Origin: Phlebopus portentosus
Lineage: Eukaryota > Basidiomycota > Agaricomycetes > Boletales > Boletinellaceae
Direction: 5' to 3'
DNA length: 64,000 bases
NCBI GenBank assembly: GCA_037892935.1
Contig: JAYXKI010000001.1
Coordinates: forward strand, 2,480,001-2,544,000
This document shows positions 1 through 10,000 of this stretch, piece by piece. Position 1 is the first letter of the stretch, and every line of letters begins with the position of its first letter. The notes under the pieces were generated by a model. The model had not been told where the DNA came from, made no database searches, and saw only the letters and a list, made by a program, of their open reading frames with translations. The translations under genes were made by a program, and so were the position numbers.

Positions 1-1003
1 CATTCAAGACCTAAAGACATTTGTTATGATTAATGCGCATCGTTCAAAATGCTTGGGTTGATTCTCACCCTCTGCTTGAAACTAGCAATCTCCTCATCCG
101 TCAAGGTATCTGCCTTCGCGATGATAGGAATGAGGTTGACCTTGGTGTGCAGACGGCGCATAAATTCGATATCAATCGGCTTGAGCCTATCAAAAGAAGG
201 CGATAAGATGCCGAAGGAGTGTTACGATAGAATCTTACGAGTGACCCGTCGGCTGAATAAAGTACAGGCAGGCATGTACACGGTTATCCGCAATCTTCTG
301 ACGGTTGACACGGTTCTCCTGCTCCAGGTATGCATCAAAGCGGGACTCGATGTTTTCGACGATCGGTTTCCAGCTGACGCGGAGTTGAGTTAGCATGAAC
401 ACACCATGACGGCAACATAGTGGGTCAAAACATGCCTGTCCTCGTTATTGACGAAATCTCCAAAACCAGGCGTGTCAACAACAGTCAGACGAAGTCGTAC
501 ACCATTTTCCTCGATATCTGATTGACACAGAATTAGACTAATGAATGCGTTAAGAAGTGTGAGAAAAAAGGAGGGTACTTACCGGCACTGATACTCTCGA
601 TTGCCACGGTCTTTGGCCTCTCTGCGCTCGGAGGCAGAACTTCCTTGGGCGGGTAGAGAGTGGTATTAAACAGAGTGTTTATAAGCGTCGATTTTCCCAG
701 ACCAGATTCACCTACAGAAAAAAGGGTGGTAGGCGAATAACATGACGATGAGTAACCGAAACTCTAAAACGGCTGCAAGGGAGAGGACTGACCGACAACC
801 ATAGCGGTGAACTGAAAACCCTTCCTAACGCTTTTTCTGTGGACCTGGTTGGGCAGGTTAGCGAACCCAACGTAGCCCATCAGTTTTTTGCGGACGATGG
901 GCGGGAAACCGGCGCTGGAAGGGGCAGGAGTCGAACTGTTGGCGGAGCCGTTGAGAGAAGGGGCGACATCGCCATTGGGAGTGCCAGCGTATGCGTCAGA
1001 CAT
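1..1003 (-). CDS. CDC3: Septin, Cdc3 group (3' part cut off by the window edge)
   Basis: GTP-binding septin that assembles into filaments at the septum and bud or hyphal neck. Exons read on the minus strand: 793-1003, 583-711, 436-517, 239-373, 69-186 and 1-10 (continues outside). The N-terminal segment [15 protein letters not shown] followed by [18 protein letters not shown] (G1 P-loop), then [13 protein letters not shown] (G3) and IIAKADTLT (G4), is the pattern of the fungal Cdc3/AspB group rather than Cdc10, Cdc11 or Cdc12. The ATG at 1003 gives a short Ser/Ala/Pro-rich head. The intron at 374-435 starts with GC rather than GT; only this junction restores the [14 protein letters not shown] stretch. 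Septin identity is certain; the Cdc3 subgroup rests on motif memory. Confidence 0.92.
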
Positions 1004-1281
1004 CTGGTGACGAAGAGGAGTAAATATGACAATAAGCTAGAAAAAAGTCGTAAGTAAGGAGCGGAGGGGACCGTACGTTGTCGACTGCGACGAGGCGGCG
1101 GAAGAATATATGGGTCACTCTCAACTCAAACAGAGATGAAGAAACGAAGCGAAGCACGCGTTGCACTTGTTTGTTCCCGTGGGAATATATATCCCCAATC
1201 AGCACTCACTTTCAATCTCAACTCAAAGGCGCTCATAAAATAAATGTGATACAACTCTATCTAGAATACATTATTCTATCC
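1004..1281 (-). promoter_or_regulatory. Septin upstream region with TATA-like site
   Basis: Non-coding gap between the septin start and the 3' end of the next minus-strand gene. An AT core flanked by G and C runs (1181-1196, GGGAATATATATCCCC) lies about 180 nt upstream of the septin ATG and is a plausible TATA element. No other motif was recognised. Confidence 0.35.
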
Positions 1282-1791
1282 TCACTCCCACTCCATCAAG
1301 TCGGAGTGATTTGTATACTTCGCGAGCATTTCTTCGTATACCTCCTCGTCCTCCGGACTCTGCATTTCCGGAAGAGAATCCCTGGGTGGCTCATTCGCTT
1401 CGAGCCATTGCTCAATCAGAGAGTAATAGTCAGAAGCACCCAACCCGAAGTGGTCGCCGGAGTCCGCGCTCAAAGTTGGGTGGGACGGACTTGAAGGAGG
1501 AGCGTGCACCTCAGAGGTGCTAGAGCCCACATTAATCTGTGCCGATGAACGCATACCAGCGGCCGCTCCTTTGGTTGTGATCCTCGGTCTACTTCGCTTC
1601 GATGGCGAACAATCGTCCTTGTTCGCACGTCGACGAGTAGAAGTCCCACGCGTACTGGACGTCGAAGGACGGGCCGTTTCCGCAGAAGAGACGGTAGTGC
1701 TTCTCGATGAGCTGCGCGTTTTCATTCTTTTAAGTGAAGAGAAGAAGGCTGCCTGTGCGTTGGAAGGCTCGTTTCTTCGATCAGGGTACAT
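1282..1791 (-). CDS. Unknown small Ser/Arg-rich protein, single exon
   Basis: Open frame of 169 codons with an in-frame stop just before its ATG. I do not recognise a family. The N-terminal two thirds are rich in Ser, Thr, Arg and Lys (for example KTRSSSRSTT and PSKRSRPR, nuclear-localisation-like). The last 50 residues are acidic and more ordered in appearance, with YYSLIEQWLEA and EEVYEEMLAKY, which look like short helices. A second Met at codon 23 is an alternative start. A TATA-like TATATAAG on the minus strand lies about 175 nt upstream (1963-1970), supporting a real transcription unit. It may be a nuclear protein with a disordered basic region; the function cannot be inferred. Confidence 0.6.
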   Translation of the reverse strand: MYPDRRNEPSNAQAAFFSSLKRMKTRSSSRSTTVSSAETARPSTSSTRGTSTRRRANKDDCSPSKRSRPRITTKGAAAGMRSSAQINVGSSTSEVHAPPSSPSHPTLSADSGDHFGLGASDYYSLIEQWLEANEPPRDSLPEMQSPEDEEVYEEMLAKYTNHSDLMEWE

Positions 1792-1962
1792 TCAATATGT
1801 AGCCGCCCGCACTACTTTTTCGGTGGTGAGTCTAATGGACTCGAAAGGAGAACGAAGAGAGAATGGCTGGATCTAAGAGGTGGAAGGGAATGAGGAGGCG
1901 TCCTGCTGAGACGACGGCGTACAGGATTAAGGTATAGAGAGGAAGGGGGCGCATCCATTTGA

Positions 1963-1970
1963 CTTATATA
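1963..1970 (-). promoter_or_regulatory. TATA-like box
   Basis: TATATAAG on the minus strand, about 172 nt upstream of the ATG at 1791. Spacing is reasonable for a fungal TATA element plus 5' UTR. Confidence 0.35.
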
Positions 1971-2211
1971 CCCAATTCTTGAGTTGTGGGCAGGTGGCTG
2001 CTCGTGGTTTATCTGTGGCCCATCTCATTGTAAATGCCCTCGAACTCACCAGAACCCAGTCCTGTCTCAACATTTATCTGTGCCACAAGCGCCCATAGAT
2101 CTTGGAGCCACGGGACTTTCAAGCCACTTTAATTCCTTTCATCAGTATTCTGCACGCTTGACCAAGTGTCATGACATCTCCGTTTCAAACATTATATTTA
2201 CCACAATTTCA

Positions 2212-3392
2212 CTACTCCGAAGAAGAAGCAACATTCGTGTGGAGTTGAAACACTGCCAGGGCACGTTACAATCCATTCACAATGGAATAACGTCAAATAA
2301 ACTCACCATCGGGTCTGGCATAGTGGCCCACAACGTCCAGATCGAACTTTCCCCTGATTATGTCGTTCAAGTTGAGGTCCGCAACAAGTACACCTTCTTG
2401 ATCCAGCAGAGGTCCAGCCAGCACCTCGCCGAAAGGGCTCACTATGATGCTGCCTCCCGCAATCATCACATTGTCAGGGTTGCGATTGTTCGGATCGACC
2501 ACAGCATGGTCGCTTGGATAATCTTTCTCTTTGGTAAATTGGCATGCCGACAGGACAAAACATCGGCCTTCAAGTGCGATGTGTTTCATTGTATGTTGCC
2601 ATACCGGTCGTGCGTCGACGGTAGGCGCGCAATAGATTTCTGTTCCCTTTGAATAATAAAATGTGCGCACTGTTGGGTAACAAGTCGTGTGTACGGTACG
2701 CTTGCGCGAGAAAGAAACCAATCTTACACAACGGCATGTAATTCTCCCTTGTAAAATATGTTAGGATCAACCATAGATTGAATTGGTAGCAAATGTTTAC
2801 CAGCATATAGTTGCCGAAATCTTTGTCGGTATCTCCGAACCTTGGTTTTTGTTTTTGAATGACTTCTCGACAACTGGAAGTGTGGATCCGTCGCCAAATC
2901 CCCAGATGAGTCTTTCGCTAGCGGTCGGCATCAGCTTTCGGTGCTTCGCCGCGAAGCCTTCGACTGGATCTACAAATATAGCGGTGCAATACAACGTTCC
3001 GCCATCCTTCTCAATGATACCAACAACAAGGAAGATATCCAATTCTTTACTGATCGACTCTATGGTCGCAACCGTGTCGGAAGGGATCGAAATGGCTGAA
3101 CTATAGTATCTCAGAAACTCGTCTCTTCCGGCCTTGGAACGATCTCCGACCACTACACCGAAGGTTGACATCTTAGGGTATCCGCCAATGCTGTCAGACT
3201 ATTCATCAAGCTCATGCAACAGAAAATTACATTATAAGTTACTCACAAGGCCTCTGGAAAAACAGCAATCTGAGCACCTTTTTCCTTCGCTTCTCTCGAG
3301 AACTGCTCCAGTTTCTGCAGTGTGTCGGACAGAGAATAAGCCGATGTACCTGCCTGAACGACGGCGGCTCGAATAATTCGTTGGTTGACCAT
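2212..3392 (-). CDS. Nitrilase (carbon-nitrogen hydrolase)
   Basis: Predicted to hydrolyse organic nitriles to carboxylic acids and ammonia, probably in the cytosol. Five exons: 3247-3392, 2801-3190, 2728-2747, 2307-2669 and 2212-2252, summing to 960 nt (319 residues), a usual length. The Glu-Lys-Cys triad is visible: Glu in VFPEAFIGGYP (the FIGGYP part follows the first splice), Lys in KHRKLMPT, and Cys in ATICWENYMPL. Further hallmarks are YCAPTVDARPVWQ, the GGSIIVSPFGEVLAGP loop and the C-terminal VGHYARPDVFQL. The motif WENYMPL sits on a 20-nt exon (2728-2747). It faces the CZIB gene head to head across 274 bp. The nitrilase branch is clear; the natural substrate is not. Confidence 0.93.
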
Positions 3393-3666
3393 GGCGTATA
3401 ATCCTCGAGTTGGACCGTTTGAACTTGACTGGCGGAAGAAACGACCTAAGAACCGGTCACGCTATAGTTTCAACAGTTCGGGGAATGGTCAATGAATGAA
3501 TGATTCTCCCTCCTCACGATTTCCTTCTCGGACAATTGTAATTGGGGCATTTCTGTGGCAGCACGTGCCTACTATAAATTAGAGTGATTTCAAATATGCG
3601 TATCTTGTCAACTTACTACCTCAGTCACTGTTTTACCAGCTAAGGACTCCTCCGAAAGATTCAATA
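3393..3666. promoter_or_regulatory. Shared upstream region, nitrilase and CZIB genes
   Basis: 274 bp between divergent start codons. The stretch around 3520-3560 is AT-rich, but no recognisable element stands out. It must hold both promoters. Confidence 0.4.
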
Positions 3667-4497
3667 ATGGTTGTGGGTACTACATCCTTGCCGATTCATA
3701 TCCGGAGCGGTGATCGAACCTCACTCCGCTCAGAAATTGCAATTATCAATCAAAGCTGATCTTGAAAATGTAACTGACCTGGAGCCGGCCACTGACGACT
3801 TTGAGTTCTTCTTTCAAGTAGATGCTCTCTTAAATCGACCACTGGGATATCGTTGATCTGATATCTCGGATATCTGTTAAAAGGTTCAATGCACTAGTTG
3901 CCATGAAGTTCATCCCAAGGAAGTTTCGATGAATCGCGTGGCGAGTCAATGAATCATTTGATGATTTTGACATTACTGCTTATCTACCAATCTTTCAAAG
4001 GAAGAGCGCGAAGTAACGTCAGGAAAGGGAAGTACAGCGCATTTTGTCTGGCGCTGTTCAAATTGCAAGGTAAGAATAGGAGTACTTCCAATGGATTATC
4101 GTCATGTTCTCATTGCGCATACTACCAGAGAGAAAGCTCTGCAAAATTCGAGTCTGTCCCTCCTCGACCTTATACTGCAGACTCGAATGGGCATCTCGCC
4201 CCTTTCATCACGCTGGATTGTCGAGGTCTAGAATTCATAGGCTTTAATCCAAAGGTCAGAGCATCCTCAGTCACTACTTGTCCAACTGACTTTCACTTCC
4301 TCCAGGGTATCTGGAGGTGCAAAGGAACGGAGTCTGGCACCGTTTTCTCCGAAGTCGATCTGTCAGAAAGCGAATGGACCGATTATGACGAAAAGGCAAG
4401 TATATTCATTTCCTGGAGTCTCAATTGACTAAATATGCTCCAGGCACCCCAGCCCGTCGGTATCATGGCTTTTGAAAACAAATGGTCCAGAGCGTGA
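3667..4497 (+). CDS. CZIB: CXXC-motif zinc-binding protein (UPF0587/CZIB family)
   Basis: Small eukaryotic zinc protein of poorly known role, about 160 residues in the family and 160 here. Exons: 3667-3669, 3734-3817, 3884-3940, 4001-4069, 4129-4254, 4306-4395 and 4444-4497. Family marks in order: KADLENVTDL, two zinc CXXC pairs (CTSC and CSNC), YTADSNGHLAPFITLDCRG, ESGTVFSEVDL and EWTDYDEKAPQPVGI. The start codon appears to be its own exon (ATG, then an intron beginning GTTGTG), because no ATG precedes KLQLSIKA in frame; this first junction is an inference. The intron at 4396-4443 uses a GC donor with an otherwise perfect GCAAGT sequence. The intron before 4001 begins either GC at 3941 or GT at 3938; both keep frame. 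Confidence 0.88.
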
Positions 4498-4639
4498 ACT
4501 GTCCTTTCTGGAAGGCGCGCCACACATGTTCCTTTACGAGCGATAATAGCAACTGATCTAAGTGTTCAAGATGTGTAGCTGTTGTACTAAAGCAAGGATT
4601 GACGTAAAATGCGCAATTACTTATACAAATGGGCTCAGA

Positions 4640-6741
4640 TCAACCGTGTTTCTTGTCGTGACTGTCCTCTGCATCATTCACACCCGCGAGCCTTTGCTCA
4701 GGCACACGGCTTTCATCGCCAACGTCGCCACCCGTCGCACCAGGTAACTTCTTTCTGCCCAACAAAATATCCCTACGCCACTGCGACTCAGTTTTCCAAA
4801 CTCCATGCTCCCCCGATGGTGTCAGCTCGTCAACGACTATCTTTGCCTTCTCCTTAGCCCTCTTTTGAGCTTCGCCTTTCTTCTTTTCGAATTTCTTGAC
4901 ATGCTCAATGCTAGTTCCAGTCAGCGACTGATCGAACATGAGCCAATCTAAATACTAACCCCCACAATGCGAGCTCTGCTCTAGAAATCTCCGCACGATG
5001 AAGATCCACGTTCCTTTCCTCGAGCCCCTTAATGAAATGCCTGAAACTCTGAGAGGATCAAGTAAGTCTTCGTGTGATGTTTTGCATTCTATGCACATAC
5101 ATCTACTTTCGTTCTTGTAGAATAAGATCAGTAAGCAATTGTGCATTGGAATTGCAGAAGCATGCCTGTAGTGACCGGATAGTGGCGATAGCTTGTGGAT
5201 AAGACCTTTATGAACGGAAATTAACCCTGCAGAAATTACAAGCCCGCCGGCCAGAAAAGAAGAATGTTGAAACGTTCCCGTATCTAACGATAAGCGTTTA
5301 GTTGACGACTCGCCAGGATATACATGCGCAACATACTCTTTATGCCGATGTACAAGTTGACTATGCCAAAAAACGTAAATTGTAGAACAACAATTTGGCA
5401 TGTGACGACAAACATTGTCGGTCAGCAACATAAATCCATGTATTTCTTCGAACAGTTTTCCGCAGGAGTAGTTCAGTCCAGCCTTTAATGGTAAAGTGCC
5501 TCTTTATCCAGCGCTGTATAGGGTTCTTATTTTTGGAAGTTTCAACATAATGGGTTGCATTTTGACTGTCTTGACTCCCGGCTGAGACGGTGGATAACCT
5601 ATTTGACCGCGAGGGATCGATCTCGAAGCTGGTTCGGTGAATAACTGGCGTATCGCCCGCCACGTTGTCGAATGGCATGATGCCCGAGCCATCACCTGAG
5701 TCCCTCCATCTCCCTGCCGTTGTATCAACTAACTCGTTATTCCTCTCCCAACGAAGGAGTCCCTTCTCGTCGACTTTGACCTTGTAATTCAAGCCTAAAA
5801 AGAGTCGCCTTAGAAAGAATGCAGTAAGGCGAGCAAGAATCAACCGACGTTGTTCAGGCGAGAGGTAACTTAGAAATTCATCAATTCATCGGGAACAGAC
5901 GACGGGAAGCAAGAATGCCGCGTACATAATTCTCTGGACGCATTAGCCTTATATTGTCGTTCATATGAAGAACTAATCATCTTACCTCTTTCTCAAGCTG
6001 CTCACGAGAGCATTCTGGGAGTGAAAGATCTTTCCCTCCGCCACGATTTAACCTGGATTAATGTCGATCAAGCAATTCTATACGGTCCCACAAGTAAATG
6101 GCAAACCATTTGAAGAAATTCTCTTCCGTATCCTCTTCAAGCCATTTTCTATGGTAATACTGGGAAGCCCAGCAATGAGTCGGATAACAGCAAGAAGCAT
6201 CGTTGCCCACCTTCACTATAATATATCGAAAGTAGTCGGTCAGTCGAAGAAAGTCAAAGTGGACCGTTGATTATACCGACAATTCGAACCATACCGATGT
6301 TTGCTGATGTTGGGTACTTCAACGATATCCCTACTCTGAAGAAACACACTTAAATACTTACCTATCCATTAATTCCAGCCAGTGCTGTGTTTCCAATATT
6401 TTCTCGTCAGGCTTGAGTGAGTCTTCAGCCATGCTATTTTTCGACCCGGTGGCATCCGCCTGAAGTCGGCTGGCTAGGAACGCGGCTCGCTTCCATCTTT
6501 CGGTCGGGTCGTTCCTGCCTTCCTCAGCGTCGTTCCTCATCGACTTCGCTGTTGTCAGCCATCACAAGTTTCGAAGATGTCGGACCAAATGTACCTGCAT
6601 TTTAGTATGAAGGGCAGCATCCTGCCAGCGTTCGTCGGTATCCAATGACCCTGATTTCTGATTTCTGCTCCTCCAGGCCCTCTGGATCTTGAGAGCAGCA
6701 TTCTCTCTCACGATAGCGTCTCCAGGCACATCGAGAGTCAT
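4640..6741 (-). CDS. IQM-like IQ-motif calmodulin-binding protein
   Basis: Fungal relative of the plant IQM family, a likely calmodulin target of unknown reaction. I resolve 13 exons: 6595-6741, 6362-6543, 6265-6303, 6107-6148, 5986-6052, 5926-5933, 5849-5868, 5414-5794, 5337-5360, 5166-5283, 5101-5113, 4960-5048 and 4640-4910. They sum to 1401 nt (466 residues). The IQ motif is IQRAWRSRNQK near residue 20. Conserved blocks follow: HRYGSN, NFFKWLNRGGGKDLSL, YLSPEQRLNYKV, VDTTAGRWRD, RKTVRRNTWIYV, GTFQHSSFLAGG, LSPLSGHYR and a basic coiled tail. Exons of 8 nt (5926-5933) and 13 nt (5101-5113) are needed to keep these blocks continuous, and the intron at 5114-5165 has a GC donor. Its 3' end converges on the CZIB gene, 142 bp apart. 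Confidence 0.82.
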
Positions 6742-7041
6742 GTTGAAGTCGTGGATGCACTATGCCGTTGTCAATGATCATCTTTCCATTTCGGTCGCGC
6801 GCGGATCTGACATACTTATTTTGTTGCCAATCGGACTCGATGTGCATAATAAATTTGATACAGGCGTTAGGTACGTGTACAGTAAACCTACTAAGACAAG
6901 ATCTTTACACAGGGCGCAAGGAAGGAGAAAACATCGGCAGGATGAAAATGAATGGATTTGGGGACGATAGAAATTGCGAGGGAAACAAGGCGGAGAACAT
7001 GAAAATTGCTACAGAAAACTGAGAGTACGAGTATCGCAGAT

Positions 7042-10000
7042 TTATTTGAATCCAGTAAAGGTCCAGCCCGGTTGCAAAATCAAATAAGGATGCTGGCGTA
7101 GCTCGGTCGCCGATGGTCGCTCATCTGGCTTGATGGCGAAACACTTCCTCCTAAAGTCATCCGCGTCGGGGCTAAGAACAACATCCGATGGGACAGGAGG
7201 CGCTTCTTTCTTCGTAATAAGCTGTACAGTCGAGACGAGCGTTAGTAAAATCCCTAACTCAGTGAAAGGCACTGGTTACCTCAAAGAGAACAGCAATGGC
7301 GTCCGTGTCCTGCCATGGCCGGCGTCCAGCCCACATCTCGAGCACAACACAACCCAAGCTCCAGATATCTACTTTCCCATTATAACCATGCTTCTCACCC
7401 TTCCTCGCAGATTGGACCACTTCAGGAGCCATCCAGAATACCGAGCCTTGCATAGAGGTATGAATCCCATTTTCGTTGATATCGTCAGTGCGCTTTGAAA
7501 TGCCGAAGTCAGAAATTTTGCAGATTCCTGAAGGATCGACGAGGATATTATCCGCCTTCAAGTCCTGTTATGTTGTCAGAGGATGCTCCGAAAGAAAGGC
7601 AGAAACAACTCATACTCTATGGATAATGCCGTTGGCGTGAAGATATTCCAATCCCGCGAGAATTTGGCCCGTGAACGACCGGGCGACCTGGTCTTCAAAC
7701 TTGCCGTGCTTTCTTAAGCAGGCCGCGACAGATCCACCAGGAACGTATTCAAGGAAGCTACACGATAATCATTAAAACACTACTCCCGAACACGGAGCAG
7801 GGGTACTCACATGCTCAGGAAATCAGGGGTCCGCTCAAATCCCAAGTACTGCACAATATTGGGGTGGTCGAGGTCTTTAAGCGTTTCACTTTCAAGCTTC
7901 AGCGCCTCGACGACGCTGACTTGACGCTTATCATCTCGATCGGCATCAGTCTGGGGAATTTCGACTTGTTTTACGGCAATCATTTCGCCAGTTGTCGCAT
8001 TCAAAGCCAAATATACGCGACCATACGTCCCTTTGCCAATGAGTTCGCCTCGCACCCACTTAAAGATAGCTAGATAATAATAAGTTAGAACGCGAATATC
8101 CTCCAAATCATTGAACTCACGTTTCGGAGTGGGATTTGTAGGTGATTCGGGTAAAACAGAAATTGCTTGGGCTTGAGTCGTGGTGACTTCCTCGAGCTTA
8201 CCTCCCCAGAGCTTAGTGTTTCTGCGCCGCAAATTGCTTGAAATGGAAGAAGAATCTCCTCGCAACGATTGATCAATCCTCCTCTTTGCCTCGGAGGCCA
8301 CATATCGAATAGACTTCTTATGCCGTGATGACTTTTTGTCCTTATCTGATGACGAGTTTTGGAATGCTCTTCCTGAGGGTTCAACAGCCGTAGGTGAGGA
8401 TCCGCCGGATGAGGAATCGATAAGAGGTTTGTCAACGTCATGGTCCGGGAAGTACGCTTCAATATGATCAGTGATCTCCTCAGGGAGAGGACGACTCATT
8501 GCAGTCTTCTGACTGGCCCTGATAAATTGACTCTCGCGGTTCGATCTGGACCCTTTCTCACCGCTCTTCCCGGCTGTGGTCCTACGAATACGCACAGCTG
8601 GAGGAGGGGGAGGCGGGAAATCAGGTGGAGGAGGGGGAGGGAAAGGGATTCCTTTCGCTTGTGCGGGAGTGAGGTGAGGGCTCCCGCGCGAGAATGCGGT
8701 CGGTAAACCAGGAGTAGTTGATGTCTTTCCGGCCTCTGTGTTGAGAGTCAAATTCGGCCTCTTTGGCTCATCCGGCCTGAGAGGCTTGTTCCATAAGCTT
8801 TGTCGTCGTCGTCGTCGTCGTCAGAATATCGGCCATCGTCGTCATCTGTCACGAGGGTACTGCGCGTGCTGGTCGACGAACCCTCTCTTGATAAGCTAGG
8901 AGGAGCGGTGCCAGCCAGATCAGGTCCGCGAACCGGACCAACGATGGGCTTCAACGTTCCGTCGCTAGACGATGCGCTAGGTATTCGAGAACTAATCCAG
9001 GATAGCTCCTCACGCTTCTCGTGAGTCAAGGTTGGAACACCCGATTCGTTATCGCCATCGTAAACTGGAGAATCTTGAATCTGCACAAAAGACTTCGGCG
9101 GATCTGAGCGTCTCTCTGCATTCAAGTCATCCCTGTCCAAAGGTACACGGCGGGGACTGCCAGGTGATTCAGCCGTGACGGTCTGAATCTCCGTCGAGTC
9201 CGTAAGGGTGCTGCCCAACGATCCGGAGGTCTTTGCAGCCGATGATGTGGATGGTAAGGAACGCATGCTCTGAGATGATGGAGCTGCGTAAGGATGATGA
9301 GGAGAGACAACGCGAGGTGAGCGCGAGTCTTCCGGATCGAGGGCTGTCTCAACGTCGACCCATGAATTTGTGCTAGAGTTCGTGCTATTGGCACCAATTG
9401 TGGGTAGAGGTCGGGGTCGTGGCGGCACTGGCGAAGCGCCAATATCATCCTGGACCGAGTGTGGACGCGGATGAACATCTTCAGGAGATTGTCGCCAAGG
9501 ACCCGAGTTTGGACTCAAGTAATAATTTGAACTAGAACTTGGAACAGGTCCATGCGTCGGCAACGGCCGAGGTTGTGTTGAAGGAGATTGGCCGAAACTT
9601 CCTTGGTTCTGTGTAGTATTCATGGGAGAGGGACGTGTAGGAGCATATGCCGTTGGAGAGAAGCTGGCATTCCGTGGGTCATAAGATCTTGGCAGGCCAG
9701 GAGATTGAGGATCTCGACGGGGGGAACTATCCATATTCATGAACGAGGCTTGCGAAATGGATGTCTCCCTCAGCTTATCCATCGAAGGACGAGAAAGTCC
9801 CTGATTGATCTTCTGCGACACCGCGCTGCTACTCGTAAACGCGAAGTTGCCCATGCGTAGATTATCCATGCTCTTCGCATTGTACAAGCGATTGGGACGC
9901 TGATCGGTCTTGTCCCCAGGTACGCATTTATTTGCCCAGTTCAGCGGTACTTGCTGAGCAGGGCGACGCCCCTGCCGACCGCTTTCCGAAGACGGAGGGA

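Noticed and set aside
4911..4959. 28-nt intron (GTATTT...CAG) in the IQM-like gene
   Set aside because: Too short; the 49-nt intron 4911-4959 ending AACTAG is canonical, keeps frame and gives the expected ALWGIEHVKK.
7807..8751. A separate kinase gene downstream of the frame break
   Set aside because: No plausible independent ATG or promoter; kinase and long N-terminal region belong together in Bck1-type MAPKKKs.
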